In this document: piece by piece, positions 1 through 9,200 of the stretch | How positions within the stretch are numbered: the stretch's first letter is position 1 | How the letters are laid out: every line of letters begins with the position of its first letter | Assembly (NCBI RefSeq): GCF_001612765.1 | Contig: NZ_BDBB01000017.1 | Location: 124,001-188,000, forward strand | Source: Nocardia arthritidis NBRC 100137 | GTDB lineage: Bacteria; Actinomycetota; Actinomycetes; Mycobacteriales; Mycobacteriaceae | Direction of reading: 5' to 3' | DNA: 64,000 bases | The notes under the pieces: generated by a model | Databases searched by the model: none | The model's input: the letters and a program-made list of their open reading frames with translations, nothing else | Told to the model about the DNA's origin: nothing | Made by a program: the position numbers and the translations under genes

Positions 1-352
1 CCCGGGACAGGCGGTCCTCGATCGTCACTGCTCCGCCGACCGCGTCGGCCAGGCTGTCGGCCAAGGCGAACAAATCGGTCGGACCGCGACCGGCTTCGGT
101 CTCGCGTCCTTCCAGCACCAACCCGTAGACCACCGCGGCCACCTCACTCCAGGCCACCGCGGGGTCGATCACCAGCACGGCGACCCCCTCGATCTTCGGC
201 TCGTCGTCGGTTTGCTCATCCCCGCGGAAGAGCACGACGACAGCCCGCGCCGCCACCGCCCAGTCCACCACCTCCGATACCGAGCGCGCCCCGATCCCCA
301 GCAGCACGTCGCCCGCTTCCGTCGGGTCATGCTCGGCTCCGTGAATCACCAC
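1..352 (-). CDS. PucR/CdaR-type transcriptional regulator, N-terminal part, cut by window edge
   Basis: Reading the minus strand from about 352 gives an uninterrupted frame to the window edge, with the segments VVIHGAEHDPTEAGDVLLG and LFALADSLADAVGGAVTIED. This is the N-terminal ligand-sensing part of PucR-family regulators, which is normally followed by a C-terminal helix-turn-helix lying outside the window. The frame is open back to about 490 after a TGA at 491-493, and a PucR-like stretch (LRLRLGSGARSTPL) lies upstream of 352, so the true start may be a TTG or CTG there. GTG at 352 or 349 are the first standard starts. The family controls purine, nitrogen or secondary catabolism, but the target here is unknown. 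Confidence 0.5.
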   Translation of the reverse strand, partial: MVIHGAEHDPTEAGDVLLGIGARSVSEVVDWAVAARAVVVLFRGDEQTDDEPKIEGVAVLVIDPAVAWSEVAAVVYGLVLEGRETEAGRGPTDLFALADSLADAVGGAVTIEDRLSR

Positions 353-610
353 ACTGCGTAAGGGGGTGGACCGGGCACCCGAACCCAACCGCAGACGGAC
401 CCCTGAGCGCCGGCACCCGCCGGTGCAGGCGACCGACGCCCCGCCGACATCGGCGAGTACGCCGTACCGAGCGCGCAGGCCGACGGAGTCTCAGCGGAAA
501 CAGCCCCGGCACGAGCCCCTGCCACATATCGAACGGTACGCCTGCCAGGAGGCCCAGCTGGTGAGATCACCTACTCCACTCTCCGGTTCTGGCCTGCCGG
601 TATGGCCGGG
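353..610. other. Short gap between the PucR-like gene and the MarR remnant
   Basis: Part of this stretch (353-490) may be the 5' end of the PucR-like gene. No other convincing coding frame was found. Positions 491-610 would hold its promoter, but no clear -35/-10 pair stands out. Confidence 0.3.
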
Positions 611-1063
611 TCAGCCGCCGTGACCGGTCGAGGTTTGTTCGACGAGGGTTGCGGTAGCACGGTCGAGGAACTCGCAGAGCCTTCTGTGCTCGTCAGGGGT
701 GAAGCGGTCCGTGAGGGCGCGTTCGAGCACGATGACTTCCTGGTAGGCACGGTCGAGCAGGCCATGGCCTGCCGGGGTGAGAGTGACGATGAGGACTTTG
801 GCGTGCACCGGGGACGGTTGCCGGTCGACGAGTCCTTTGTTCTGCATGCCGGTCAGGACTTGGTGGCCATGCTCTGCTGGGTGACTCCGCACGCGCGAGC
901 CAGTTGGGCGCCGGACATGGCGTCCTCGCGGGACAGGGTCAGCAGCACCGTGTATTGGGGTCGAGTCGCGGGCGAGATCATCGCGGTGGGGGAGGGCGTG
1001 GACGACGACAGGATCGGCGAGCAGGTCGTGGCGCCGGCGGGCACCGACGTGCGTCCGGCACAT
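611..1063 (-). pseudogene. MarR-family regulator broken by a frameshift
   Basis: The C-terminal half reads in one frame (VLTGMQNKGLVDRQ, then a DR-rich helix ending TGHGG). The matching N-terminal winged-helix half (TRPQYTVLLTLSREDAMSGAQ and ARACGVTQQSMATK) is in another frame, which stops just after 860. Joining the halves needs one extra base near 860-861, so a 1-nt deletion or a sequencing error separates them. The N-terminal half runs up to roughly 1000-1050 with no convincing start. Intact MarR proteins are about 140-160 residues and act as dimeric repressors. As written, the gene cannot give a full DNA-binding domain. Confidence 0.6.
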
Positions 1064-1100
1064 GAACGACCAGACGGCCGCGGTACTCGGTGGACCATGT

Positions 1101-1967
1101 TCAGCCGTGCTCGGGCTCTACCGGGAGCCACAGTTCGGAGTCGGCCTCGGTCTTCTCCGGCGACAGGCGGGTGCGAAGTATCTCAGGGCCGGTGCGGGTG
1201 CGGTACGGGTTCGACGGGAACCACTCGGTGAACACGTCCCGCCACAGCTCCTGGACGGCCTGCAGTGCCGGCCCGGACGTGGTGAAGACCGCCCAGGTGC
1301 CGGCCGGGACGGTCAACGTGGTCGCGCCCTCCCGCTTGGCCGGAGAGGTAATGACGCCGTGGTGGTAGTCGAGTTCAGTGCCCTCGGCGCGGCTGGGGTC
1401 CATGCCGTCGCAGACCGAGACGATGCCGTGCGGCTCCTGGTCCGACAGCTTCTCCAGGCCCTGCAGAGTGTGCGGGTCGATCCTGCGGACAAAGTCAATG
1501 ATCGCCTGGTTCGGCCCAGCATGCACCAGCGGTACCCGGGTCTCGAGTCCGACGACGTCGAAGGCCGCCTTGTCCACGATGCGGTATCGCATACTGCTAC
1601 TCCCTTCGATGGTGAGGCGGAAAGCCATCCGGGACTGGGAGTTGAGCGCGGCGCCGGTACGCCGGGCCTCGCCCGGTCCGATGCCGTGCATGGCACGGAA
1701 TGCCCGCGCGAACGCCTCGCCGGAGCCATAGCCATAGCGCACCGCGATCTCCAGCAGCGTCTCACGCCCCGCGAGCACTTCGGCGCCCGCGAGGGTGAGC
1801 CGACGGCGCCGGACGTACTCCGACAGCGGCATGCCCGCGAGCGCGGAGAACATCCGACGCAGGTGGTACTCCGAGGTGGACGCGATGCGTGCCACCTCCT
1901 CCACGTCGCCAGCCCGGTCGAGATTGCACTCGATGTGCTCCATGGCCTGGTTCAGCCGCTCCAGCAT
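1101..1967 (-). CDS. AraC-family regulator with GyrI-like effector-binding domain
   Basis: The 288-residue protein begins with an AraC double helix-turn-helix (about residues 1-105, including EYHLRRMFSALAGMPLSEYV and the second-helix signature RYGYGSGEAFARAFRAMHG). From about residue 125 to the end it carries a Rob/GyrI-like effector-binding domain. Proteins of this plan sense small amphipathic molecules or drugs and activate nearby efflux or detoxification genes. It points away from the MarR remnant, and the next gene upstream on the same strand is the PhyH-like oxygenase, about 60 bp away. The ATG at 1967 sits just before the conserved first helix. Effector and targets cannot be read from sequence. 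Confidence 0.88.
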   Translation of the reverse strand: MLERLNQAMEHIECNLDRAGDVEEVARIASTSEYHLRRMFSALAGMPLSEYVRRRRLTLAGAEVLAGRETLLEIAVRYGYGSGEAFARAFRAMHGIGPGEARRTGAALNSQSRMAFRLTIEGSSSMRYRIVDKAAFDVVGLETRVPLVHAGPNQAIIDFVRRIDPHTLQGLEKLSDQEPHGIVSVCDGMDPSRAEGTELDYHHGVITSPAKREGATTLTVPAGTWAVFTTSGPALQAVQELWRDVFTEWFPSNPYRTRTGPEILRTRLSPEKTEADSELWLPVEPEHG

Positions 1968-2027
1968 GCCCGCCTCTTTCCTCTTCCCTCACCGCCACTC
2001 TGCCAGCAGTGGTCGTGAGGCACACGT

Positions 2028-2840
2028 TTACGCTGCGCCGCGGTCGGTGCCGTCCCCATCCGGACCGGGGGTGTCCTGTCCCAGGCCCCGGCGGATCGCG
2101 ATCTCCACCGGTGAGTACGTGCCGTCGGCCCGCTCCAGTTCGTACGGCGCAGCTGGCATCAGCGGCGCCTGAGCCATGAAGCGCGGCCGCACCCCATGGT
2201 GCGGTTGCGCCGCGTGCACCAGAAACGGATGACACAGGAAGACGTCACCCGGGGACCCGGTGGCGAGGGCGAGCGGCCGGTGCTCGGACGCCGCCACCAG
2301 ATCGGGCGCGAGGGTCAGCCCGCTCGCCCCTTCTTCCCCGTACTTCTCCAGCACCTTCGGCACGTCGAGGTGCGAGCCGACCCGAATCCGGGTCGGGGCG
2401 TCCTGCTCACCGACCTCGCTGAACAGGAAAAGCATCAGCAGCGCCCGGCCCTGGGAGCGCAGATTCGTGAAGTACCAGCTCTCACCCTCCGGCAGATAGC
2501 CACCATCGATGTGCCAGCCCGCGTCGTCCGGCTCCTCCTCGTGCGGAAAGCGCAGCGGGAACGTGCCCAGCGAGTAGCGCGGCTCCCAGCGTCCCACGCC
2601 GACGAGCAGGTCGTACGCGCGCTGCAGGGACGGGGAGTTGGGTGCGGCGGCGAACGGCCCCTGCGCCATGCCGGCCACCCAGTGCACGGGCTGCGACCAC
2701 GTCGACGGGTCGTCCGAGTCGCAGCCCGTCTCTCGCCACAGCAGCCGCGCGCAGTCCGCGGCCACGCGCGGCGCGACAGCGCCCTCCAACTTGACGAAGC
2801 CGTCGCGGAGGAAATGGGATACCAGGATCGTGTCATCCAT
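2028..2840 (-). CDS. Phytanoyl-CoA dioxygenase (PhyH) family Fe(II)/2-oxoglutarate oxygenase
   Basis: The protein of about 270 residues has the iron-binding H-x-D motif in GWHIDGGY, and a distal histidine and arginine in the CHPFLVHAAQPHHGVRPRF region, which supply the third iron ligand and the 2-oxoglutarate contact. PhyH-family enzymes hydroxylate fatty-acyl or secondary-metabolite substrates using O2 and 2-oxoglutarate. An ATG seven codons upstream (2861) is also in frame. The ATG at 2840 (MDDTILVSHF) is preferred because it begins the family's usual first strand. It lies upstream of the AraC-type regulator on the same strand and may share its transcript. Its link to the polyketide cluster is unproven. 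Confidence 0.85.
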   Translation of the reverse strand: MDDTILVSHFLRDGFVKLEGAVAPRVAADCARLLWRETGCDSDDPSTWSQPVHWVAGMAQGPFAAAPNSPSLQRAYDLLVGVGRWEPRYSLGTFPLRFPHEEEPDDAGWHIDGGYLPEGESWYFTNLRSQGRALLMLFLFSEVGEQDAPTRIRVGSHLDVPKVLEKYGEEGASGLTLAPDLVAASEHRPLALATGSPGDVFLCHPFLVHAAQPHHGVRPRFMAQAPLMPAAPYELERADGTYSPVEIAIRRGLGQDTPGPDGDGTDRGAA

Positions 2841-2941
2841 GCCCCCATCATGCGGCGACACCGGCCCCGATCACCCGACATTCCCCGCACCGCCTTTGTC
2901 GGGTGATCACCGGAGCGCGGTCAGGCGGCGCACCGCCTAGG

Positions 2942-4018
2942 TGTACTCGGCCCTCAGGTTGGTGTCAGTCGGCTGATGGGTGGATGGCCGCCGAGTGCGC
3001 TGTGGCGTCGTCGAGTGTTGTAGTAGTCGATCCAGGGTGCAAGGGCGGCGGCGCGGTCGGTGTTGCTGGTGAAGACCTGCCGGTAGGCCTATTCGGTTTG
3101 CAGGGTGCGGTTGAGTCGTTCCACCTTGCCGTTCTGCCAGGGGCAGTGCGGTTTGATGAACACCTGCTTGGCGCCGAGTGCGGCGCAGACACCGCGGATG
3201 GAGTGTTTGTAGGCCCAGGCGTTGTCGGTCATCACCCGTTCGATCCGGGTGATGCCGTGCGCGGCGAAATACGCCGCGGCGCGGGCGAGGAAACCCGCAC
3301 AGGTCGTGCCTTTCTCATCAGGCAGGATCTCCGAGTACGCCAGCCTGGAGTGGTCGTCGACCAGCGAATGCACGTAGTCGAACCCGGGTCCGTTGACACG
3401 ATCGCGCACCACGGCGTTGCGGCCATGAGCGCGCCAGCCACCACCGTCGGGGATGCGACCGAGTTCTTGACGTCCATGTGCACCAGCTCGCCCGGGCGAG
3501 CTCGTTCGTAACGCATCGCTGTCGTCTTCGACGCTCGGATCACGATCCCGGTCAACGGATCGCACTCCCGCAGATACGGCAGCTGGTGGCGGCGCAGTAC
3601 CCGGCTCACCGTCCGCGCAGGCACACCGAGTTCGTCGCCGAGCCACTGCGGGCCGCGGCGCGCGAGCCGGCGTAGCTCGATGATCCGAGCCTCGACCGCC
3701 TGCGGTGTCCGCGACGGCATGGTGTGCGGACGCGAGGAACGATCCACCAGCCCGGCCGCGCCTTCGGCCTCGAACCGGGCGACCCACGTGTGCACGCACT
3801 TGCGGGATATCCCCATCGCCGCCGCGATGTGGGCTTTCGGCCACCCGGCGCGATAGCGCTGCACGATCAACCATCTGCCATGAACGGTGGTGCGGGCATT
3901 ACCGTGACACACGAGAACCTCCGGACGTGTGGGCGTGACCTTCGACAAGCCACACCCCACCCGGAGGTTCTCCCCCTATCAACCCGACACGCCGCTACCA
4001 ACGTCCGTGGTCAGTACA
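2942..4018 (-). mobile_element. IS481-family insertion sequence, 1077 bp, decayed
   Basis: The element is bounded by terminal inverted repeats beginning TGTACT (left 2942-2947; right end AGTACA 4013-4018, with partial similarity further in). It is flanked on both sides by CTAG (2937-2940 and 4020-4023). IS481-type elements are known to prefer NCTAGN targets and to duplicate them, so the flanks look like a target-site duplication. The internal transposase is on the minus strand and carries a frameshift and a premature stop (listed separately), so it should not transpose by itself. Confidence 0.75.
2960..3960 (-). pseudogene. IS481-family transposase, frameshifted and with a premature stop
   Basis: The N-terminal part (ATG about 3960 or an internal start) has the helix-turn-helix AAAMGISRKCVHTWVARFE and reaches the first DDE aspartate in HMDVK. 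The frame is then lost at about 3465, where a one-base deletion in the lysine codons following the HMDV aspartate shifts it. The C-terminal part continues in another frame with the second aspartate in MTDNAWAY and the glutamate in WQNGKVERLNR, and hits TAG at 3089-3091 where the family has tryptophan. After that stop the same frame still encodes the conserved tail (YRQVF, WIDYYNTRRRHSA), ending near 2960. The DDE triad is thus recognisable but spread over a disrupted gene. Confidence 0.75.
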
Positions 4019-4063
4019 CCTAGATCGGATGCCGAGTCGTCCTCGCAATTGCGGCGGCCTCCG

Positions 4064-4393
4064 TCAGGGTTTGAGCGGATCGTGGCCCCAGTTCATAAGC
4101 GAGTAGCGCCACTTGCTGTCGACTATGTCCCCGGAAGGTCGTTGCTCGAGATGGCGGTGCGTGTAGCCGACGACTTTGCGCATGTGCGCGTAGTCGTCGT
4201 CGGTCAAGTCGTTCTTCTCGAGGATGTCCACGATGCGGCGTCCGCTCCTGTGCCCGGTCGACTCGCCGCCGCCTTCCGATTTCTGTCCCACCGATTTCGA
4301 CTCGTCGGTGTCGAGCCAACGACGTAGTTCTTTCGCCGTCATATTGACGATGTTGTCGAATTCCGCACGCGTGTCTTTCTTGTCTGTCGTCAT
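4064..4393 (-). CDS. DUF3140 family protein
   Basis: The 109-residue protein, from ATG 4393, contains the DUF3140 pattern: FDNIVNMTAKELRRWLDTDE near the N-terminus, then GHRSGRRIVDILEK and the C-terminal SKWRYSLMNWGHDPLK. The function of the family is unknown. Members are often paired with a small DUF2945 protein, as here: the upstream gene's stop lies only 4 bp before this ATG, so the two are co-transcribed. A longer in-frame start at 4459 would overlap the DUF2945 gene and is rejected. The domain resembles small DNA-associated proteins, but that is inference. Confidence 0.8.
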   Translation of the reverse strand: MTTDKKDTRAEFDNIVNMTAKELRRWLDTDESKSVGQKSEGGGESTGHRSGRRIVDILEKNDLTDDDYAHMRKVVGYTHRHLEQRPSGDIVDSKWRYSLMNWGHDPLKP

Positions 4394-4397
4394 GATT

Positions 4398-4616
4398 TCA
4401 ATCGTCCTGCCGATGAAGAGCGTCGGGTTTGTGCACCGCGTCACGACCGCTTTTCGCACTGCGCACCCGGTACTGCGGATCTTCTTCGGATGCCCGGACG
4501 GTCCGCCCGGAGGCTTCGGTGTCGGATGTGATCACGTCTTCCACCTCGCCTTCGGCGGTACTGCCGTGGCTCTTCCATTCCACTTTGTCGCCTTTGCTGA
4601 AGGACCGCTTGCTCAT
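4398..4616 (-). CDS. DUF2945 (HVA1/TUDOR-like) small protein
   Basis: The 72-residue protein starts MSKRSFSKGDKVEWKSHGS and continues GEVEDVITSDTEASGRTVRAS. This is the compact beta-barrel fold annotated as DUF2945 or 'hypervirulence-associated TUDOR domain'. The length matches the family. It is the first gene of a two-gene operon with the DUF3140 gene. No catalytic residues are expected, and its molecular role is not established. Confidence 0.82.
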   Translation of the reverse strand: MSKRSFSKGDKVEWKSHGSTAEGEVEDVITSDTEASGRTVRASEEDPQYRVRSAKSGRDAVHKPDALHRQDD

Positions 4617-4758
4617 GGCAGATTCCTTACCTGTTCCCCGTTCCCGACCTGCATGTGGTACCCCGGCCGGGAGGCCGCAAACCGATAGCTGAAGCGATGC
4701 TGCATCGTTTGGGCAGCAGTGCGGGAGGGATCGCGGAAGTGAAGGCGTGACGTGCGGG

Positions 4759-5628
4759 TCAGAGGAGTTCTTCAAATGTTCGTTCGAATCCCAGCGCGCC
4801 GCGGCCGTCGGCGACCTGACGGTCGAGGAGGTTTTTCAAGGGGGCGACGAAGTCGAGGGTGACGTTCGCGTCGCGGCTGGCGCGGTTTATCGCGTCCAGT
4901 GCGGCTTTGTGGAACGCGATGGATTGGACCGGGTCGGTGTATGCGGCGGTGTCGATGACGGCCCCCTGATGTGGCAAGGACTGGGTCATGGCGCCGACCC
5001 ACGCGGCGGCTCGTCGGCCGAATTCGGCGGCCGAGACGCCGACGGAGCGCATCATGGCCGCGCCGTGCAGGAAGCCGCCGAACATGGCGTACATGGTGGC
5101 GAGCAGGGCGAAGTCGTAGGTCGAGGCGAAGCCCGCGTCTTCGCCGAAGTATTCCGCGGCAGCGAGCAATTCGAGGGTTTCGCGGTGCGTGTCGAAGACC
5201 GTCCGGGAGCCGCTGTAGAGAATGGACGCGCCGGGCTGGCCGATCATGGGTGGCACCGCCATGATTCCACCGTCGAGGTAGTCGCAGTCGTGGCTGGCGG
5301 CCCACGCGGCGAGTTCGCGAGCTTCGTCGGGGGCGGAGCTGGTCAGGTTGATCAGTTGTCGTCCAGCCAGTCGGGCAGCGACCGGGTCGAGGGTGGCGTG
5401 CACCGAGGCGTGGTCGAGCAGTACGGCGACGATCGGGCCGTCGGCGCCGATCGCCTCGGTGACGGTCGCGGCGGTGGCGGCTCCGGCCGCGAGAAGTTCG
5501 GCGTCCTTGCCCCGGGTGCGGTTCCAGACGGTTGTCGGCACGCCGGCCTTCAGGAATGTCGCGGCCAGCGCCTGGCCCATCGCACCGAGCCCCAGGATGG
5601 TCACCGGGGTCTTCGTGGTCTCCGCCAT
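4759..5628 (-). CDS. NAD(P)-dependent oxidoreductase, imine reductase / beta-hydroxyacid dehydrogenase family
   Basis: The 289-residue protein has an N-terminal Rossmann fold with GLGAMG at residues 13-18 and the NADP-type WNRT strand end, then an all-helical dimerisation domain from about residue 165. The 6-phosphogluconate-dehydrogenase-like NAD-binding domain joined to a domain with FGGFLHGAAMM is typical of imine reductases and related actinobacterial 'NAD-binding' enzymes that reduce cyclic imines or small keto-acids. It is transcribed divergently from an HxlR regulator, a common arrangement for a regulator and its target. The substrate cannot be deduced. Confidence 0.82.
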   Translation of the reverse strand: MAETTKTPVTILGLGAMGQALAATFLKAGVPTTVWNRTRGKDAELLAAGAATAATVTEAIGADGPIVAVLLDHASVHATLDPVAARLAGRQLINLTSSAPDEARELAAWAASHDCDYLDGGIMAVPPMIGQPGASILYSGSRTVFDTHRETLELLAAAEYFGEDAGFASTYDFALLATMYAMFGGFLHGAAMMRSVGVSAAEFGRRAAAWVGAMTQSLPHQGAVIDTAAYTDPVQSIAFHKAALDAINRASRDANVTLDFVAPLKNLLDRQVADGRGALGFERTFEELL

Positions 5629-5709
5629 TGCGGGTTCAGCTCCTTGGGTTCGAGAAATTTCCTGGTCAGCGCGCTGTGAACAAGAGTGCTCGTTGCCAGA
5701 AAGAGAGGC

Positions 5710-5736
5710 AAGTACCTACTATTTTGTCCGGTACTT
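5710..5736. promoter_or_regulatory. Inverted repeat between divergent oxidoreductase and HxlR genes, candidate operator
   Basis: AAGTACC (5710-5716) and GGTACTT (5730-5736) form a perfect 7-bp inverted repeat with a 13-bp spacer, in an AT-rich patch between the divergent genes. HxlR proteins bind inverted repeats with a GTAC-like core near their own promoter, so this is a plausible operator controlling both genes. Confidence 0.45.
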
Positions 5737-5771
5737 ACCAATTGGTTTGTGAGCTGGTAGCGAGGTGGACG

Positions 5772-6128
5772 GTGGGTGCGAAGCGATCGGGGCCGTACTT
5801 CTGCGGTATCGACGCCGCGATGGATGTGGTCGGCGGCAAGTGGAAGGCGCTGATTCTCTGGGAGCTGGAGAACCACGGTGTGCGGCGCTTCGGCGAGCTG
5901 CGCAAGGGGCTGCCGGGGGTCTCGGAGAAGATGCTGATCCAGCAGCTGCGGGAGCTGGAGGAGGACGGGATCGTGAGCAGGACCGTCTATCGCGAAGTGC
6001 CGCCGCGCGTGGAGTACCGGCTGACCGAGATCGGCGTCGCGCTCAACGCCGCACTGGAGCCGCTGGGCGCCTGGGGGCGGGACCGGATCGGTCGGATCGG
6101 GGCGCTGCGCGTGCATCAGCAGTCCTGA
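5772..6128 (+). CDS. HxlR-family winged-helix transcriptional regulator
   Basis: From GTG 5772 the 118-residue protein has the family signature CGIDAAMDVVGGKWKALILW, then RRFGELRKGLPGVSEKMLIQ (recognition helix) and a wing ending PPRVEYRLTEIG. HxlR proteins are dimeric redox or aldehyde-responsive regulators, and the early cysteine (in YFCGID) is where many sense their signal. The open frame extends upstream to 5532, but that part runs through the divergent promoter and is not coding. It lies 155 bp upstream of the polyketide synthase, in the same direction. Control of the adjacent oxidoreductase is most likely; control of the cluster is possible. Confidence 0.88.
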   Translation: MGAKRSGPYFCGIDAAMDVVGGKWKALILWELENHGVRRFGELRKGLPGVSEKMLIQQLRELEEDGIVSRTVYREVPPRVEYRLTEIGVALNAALEPLGAWGRDRIGRIGALRVHQQS

Positions 6129-6197
6129 GGTGAATCCTTCAAAAGTGAATGTTTCACTCGGGCAACACCGTTCAGCGGAAGATCAAGCTACTAGTTG

Positions 6198-6211
6198 GTA
6201 ACTTTAGTTAC
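6198..6211. promoter_or_regulatory. Perfect palindrome upstream of the first PKS gene, candidate operator
   Basis: GTAACT (6198-6203), a TT spacer, then AGTTAC (6206-6211): a perfect 6-2-6 inverted repeat about 20 bp upstream of the putative -35 box. Its AT-rich sequence stands out from the surroundings. It may bind an activator or repressor of the cluster; the HxlR protein just upstream is one candidate. Confidence 0.45.
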
Positions 6212-6232
6212 TTTTGTGCACACCCGGTGTAA

Positions 6233-6261
6233 TTGACGCATAACCGGGCCCGTCGTATGTT
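6233..6261 (+). promoter_or_regulatory. Putative sigma-70-type promoter of the polyketide cluster
   Basis: TTGACG (6233-6238) is followed after exactly 17 bp by TATGTT (6256-6261), a good match to the actinobacterial housekeeping consensus. Transcription would begin near 6268, giving a short leader before the ATG at 6283 or 6301. Confidence 0.5.
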
Positions 6262-6282
6262 CCACGTCACAACTTTTGCAAG

Positions 6283-9200
6283 ATGTGGGTGGCAGCGCAG
6301 ATGTCGGATGATGGGTATGACCTACGGGTCTTGCTGACGCGGGCGCTCCGCCGGATACAGGAGTTGGAGGCGCGGCCGCAGCACGAGCCGATCGCCATCG
6401 TGGGAATCGCCTGCCGTTTTCCCGGCGGTGCGGAAACTCCGCAGCAGTACTGGGAACTGCTGTCCTCGGGCCGCGATGCGATCGTCGAGGCGCCGGAAAC
6501 CCGTTGGGCGGTAGCGGATTCCGCACCTCGGCGAGCGCGGCGGCGGGCCGGTCTGCTGGCAGGTCCGATCGATGCCATCGATGCCGAGTTCCTCGGCATC
6601 GCGCCGCGCGAAGCGGCGTCGATGGATCCACAGCAGCGGCTGGCGCTCGAAGTCGCTTGGGAGGCGATGGAAGACGCCGCGCTGGTGCCGAACAGCCCGG
6701 CCACGGCGCGCACCGGGGTCTTTTTGGGCGTCAGCTGGCAGGAGTACCAGCGCACGATCACACCGGACTGGGTGAATTCGGTGGACGCGCACACGCTCAC
6801 CGGGACGATGTCGAGCATTGTCGCCGGGCGGGTGTCCTATGTGCTGGGGTTGCGCGGTCCCGCCGTGGCGATCGACACGGCGTGTTCGTCATCGCTGGTG
6901 GCGGTGCATCAGGCATGTCGCAGCCTGCGGGCGGGGGAGTGCGACGTCGCGTTGGCGGGCGGGGTTAATCTGCTGCAATCCGAGCTCACCTCGGAGGCGC
7001 TGGCCCGCATGGGTGCGCTTTCACCGGACGGGCACTGTCGTCCATTCGACGCTCGCGCCAACGGGTATGTGCGCGGCGAGGGCGCGGGAATCATTGTCCT
7101 GAAGACGCTTTCGCGAGCGATCGCCGACGGCGACGCGATCAGGGCGCTCATCCGCGGCTCGAGTGTGAACCACGACGGTCGTTCCATGGGGTTGACCGCG
7201 CCGAACCCGACGGCCCAGCGCGAACTGCTGCGCGACGCGCTGACCGACGCCGGATGCGCCGCCGACGCGATCGGTTACGTGGAGACGCACGGCACCGGCA
7301 CGCCGCTGGGCGATCCGATCGAGATCGAGGCGCTGTCCCAGGTTCTCGGTGCGCCGCGGGCGGACGGGTCGGTGTGCCTGCTGGGGTCGGTGAAGTCGCA
7401 GATCGGTCACCTCGAGGCGGCCGCGGGTGTCGCCGGGCTGATCAAGGTGGTGTTGCAACTCGAGCACGAACGCGTTCCGCGTCAGCACGATTTCGCCACG
7501 ATGAACCCCAAGATCACGCTCGACGGCACGGCGCTGGCGCTGCCGACCCGCGATGTCATCTGGCCGCGCACGGAGCGGACGCGGCTGGCGGGCGTGAGCT
7601 CGTTCGGTTTCGCGGGCACCAACGCGCATGTGGTGCTGGAGCAGGCGCCCGCACCACAGCCACGTGCGGACCCGGAAGGACCGGCGCTGCTCGCTCTTTC
7701 GGCACGCACCCCGTCCGCGCTCGACGTCCTGTCTCGCCGCTACGCCGAGCAGATGGAGCGACCAGAGATGCCGCTCGCCGATGCCGCCGCCACCGCGGCG
7801 CTGGGCCGCACGCATCTCACGCACCGTCGCGCGGTCGTGGCGCGAACGGCCGAGGAGGCGGCGCGCCGGCTCGCAGAACCTTCACCTCGATCGACGGACT
7901 CGATCCCGGGCAAGCCGCGGATCGCGATGCTGTTCACGGGACAAGGCGCGCAGTATGCGGGGATGGGTGCGGCGCTCGACCGCAGATATCCGGCTTTCCG
8001 CGCGGCGCTCGACCGCTGTGACGAGTTGCTCGGGCCGCTTCCGGGCGGAGTCCGTCTGCGGTCGCTGTTGTTCGAGGCGAACGAGGCGTTGCTGACCCAC
8101 ACCGAGTACGCGCAACCGGCTCTGTTCGCGGTCGAATGGGCGTGCGCGGAACTGTGGGCGGCGTTCGGCATTCGACCCGATGTCGTGCTGGGACACAGCC
8201 TCGGTGAACTGGTCGCGGCGACGGTCGCGGGGGTGTTCGACCTCGACGCCGGGTTGCGACTGGCCGCCGAACGCGGCCGGTTGATGCAAGCGATGCCCCA
8301 GCGCGGGGCGATGGCGGCGGTCTTCGCCGCACCCGAGGAATTCGGAACGCTGTGGGAGGAACTCGCGGCGAGTGTGTCGGTGGCCGCGGTCAACAGCCCC
8401 GGACAGTTCGTCGTCTCCGGAGCGGTGGAGGCGGTGGAGCGGGTGATGCGAGCCGCCGAGGAACGGTCGGTTCGCACGGTGCGGTTGCCCGGCACGACGG
8501 CGTTCCACTCGCCTCTGTTGGATCCGATGCTGGCGGACTTCGAGGCCCGGGTCGCCGAGTTGGTGCCCGCCCCGCGCGTGGCGGCGATTCCGCTGGTGTC
8601 GAACGTCACCGGCGCGCGGCTCGAAGGCCCCGTGGATGCCGCGTACTGGCGTGCGCATGCTCGCGGCACCGTCCGTTTCGCCGAGGGCCTGCGCGCGGCC
8701 ACCGAGTTGGGCGTGGACGCGTACCTCGAGGTGGGACCGCATCCGGTGCTGCTGGAATTCGGGCGGCACGCCGATCCTGATGCCCTGTGGCTGCCGAGTA
8801 TGCGCCGCACCGCCACCGATGACGAGGTGCTGCTGACCGGCCTCGGCGAGCTGTACTGCGCCGGCGCGGAGATCGAGTGGGCCTCGGTGGTGCCCCCGGA
8901 CGCGCGGCGGCGCAACGGTCTGCCCACCTATCCTTTCGAGCGAGAGCGGGTCACTGTGCCGATCGCCGGCTCCTCTGCGCGCACCGGATACCTTGCCGAG
9001 CACCGGTTTCGGGACCGGGCGGTGGTGCCCGCGGCGGAACTCGCGTTGCGCGCGCTGCGTGCGGCCGGAGGCACCGACGACGAGCTGATCGATTTCGTCG
9101 CCGCGCGGCCGGTGCCGCTGGAGGAACTGGCCGAGCCGCACGTGTCCGTTGCGGGAGACCGCACCGAAGTGCGGTTTCAGGTCGACAACGGCAGTGTCAC

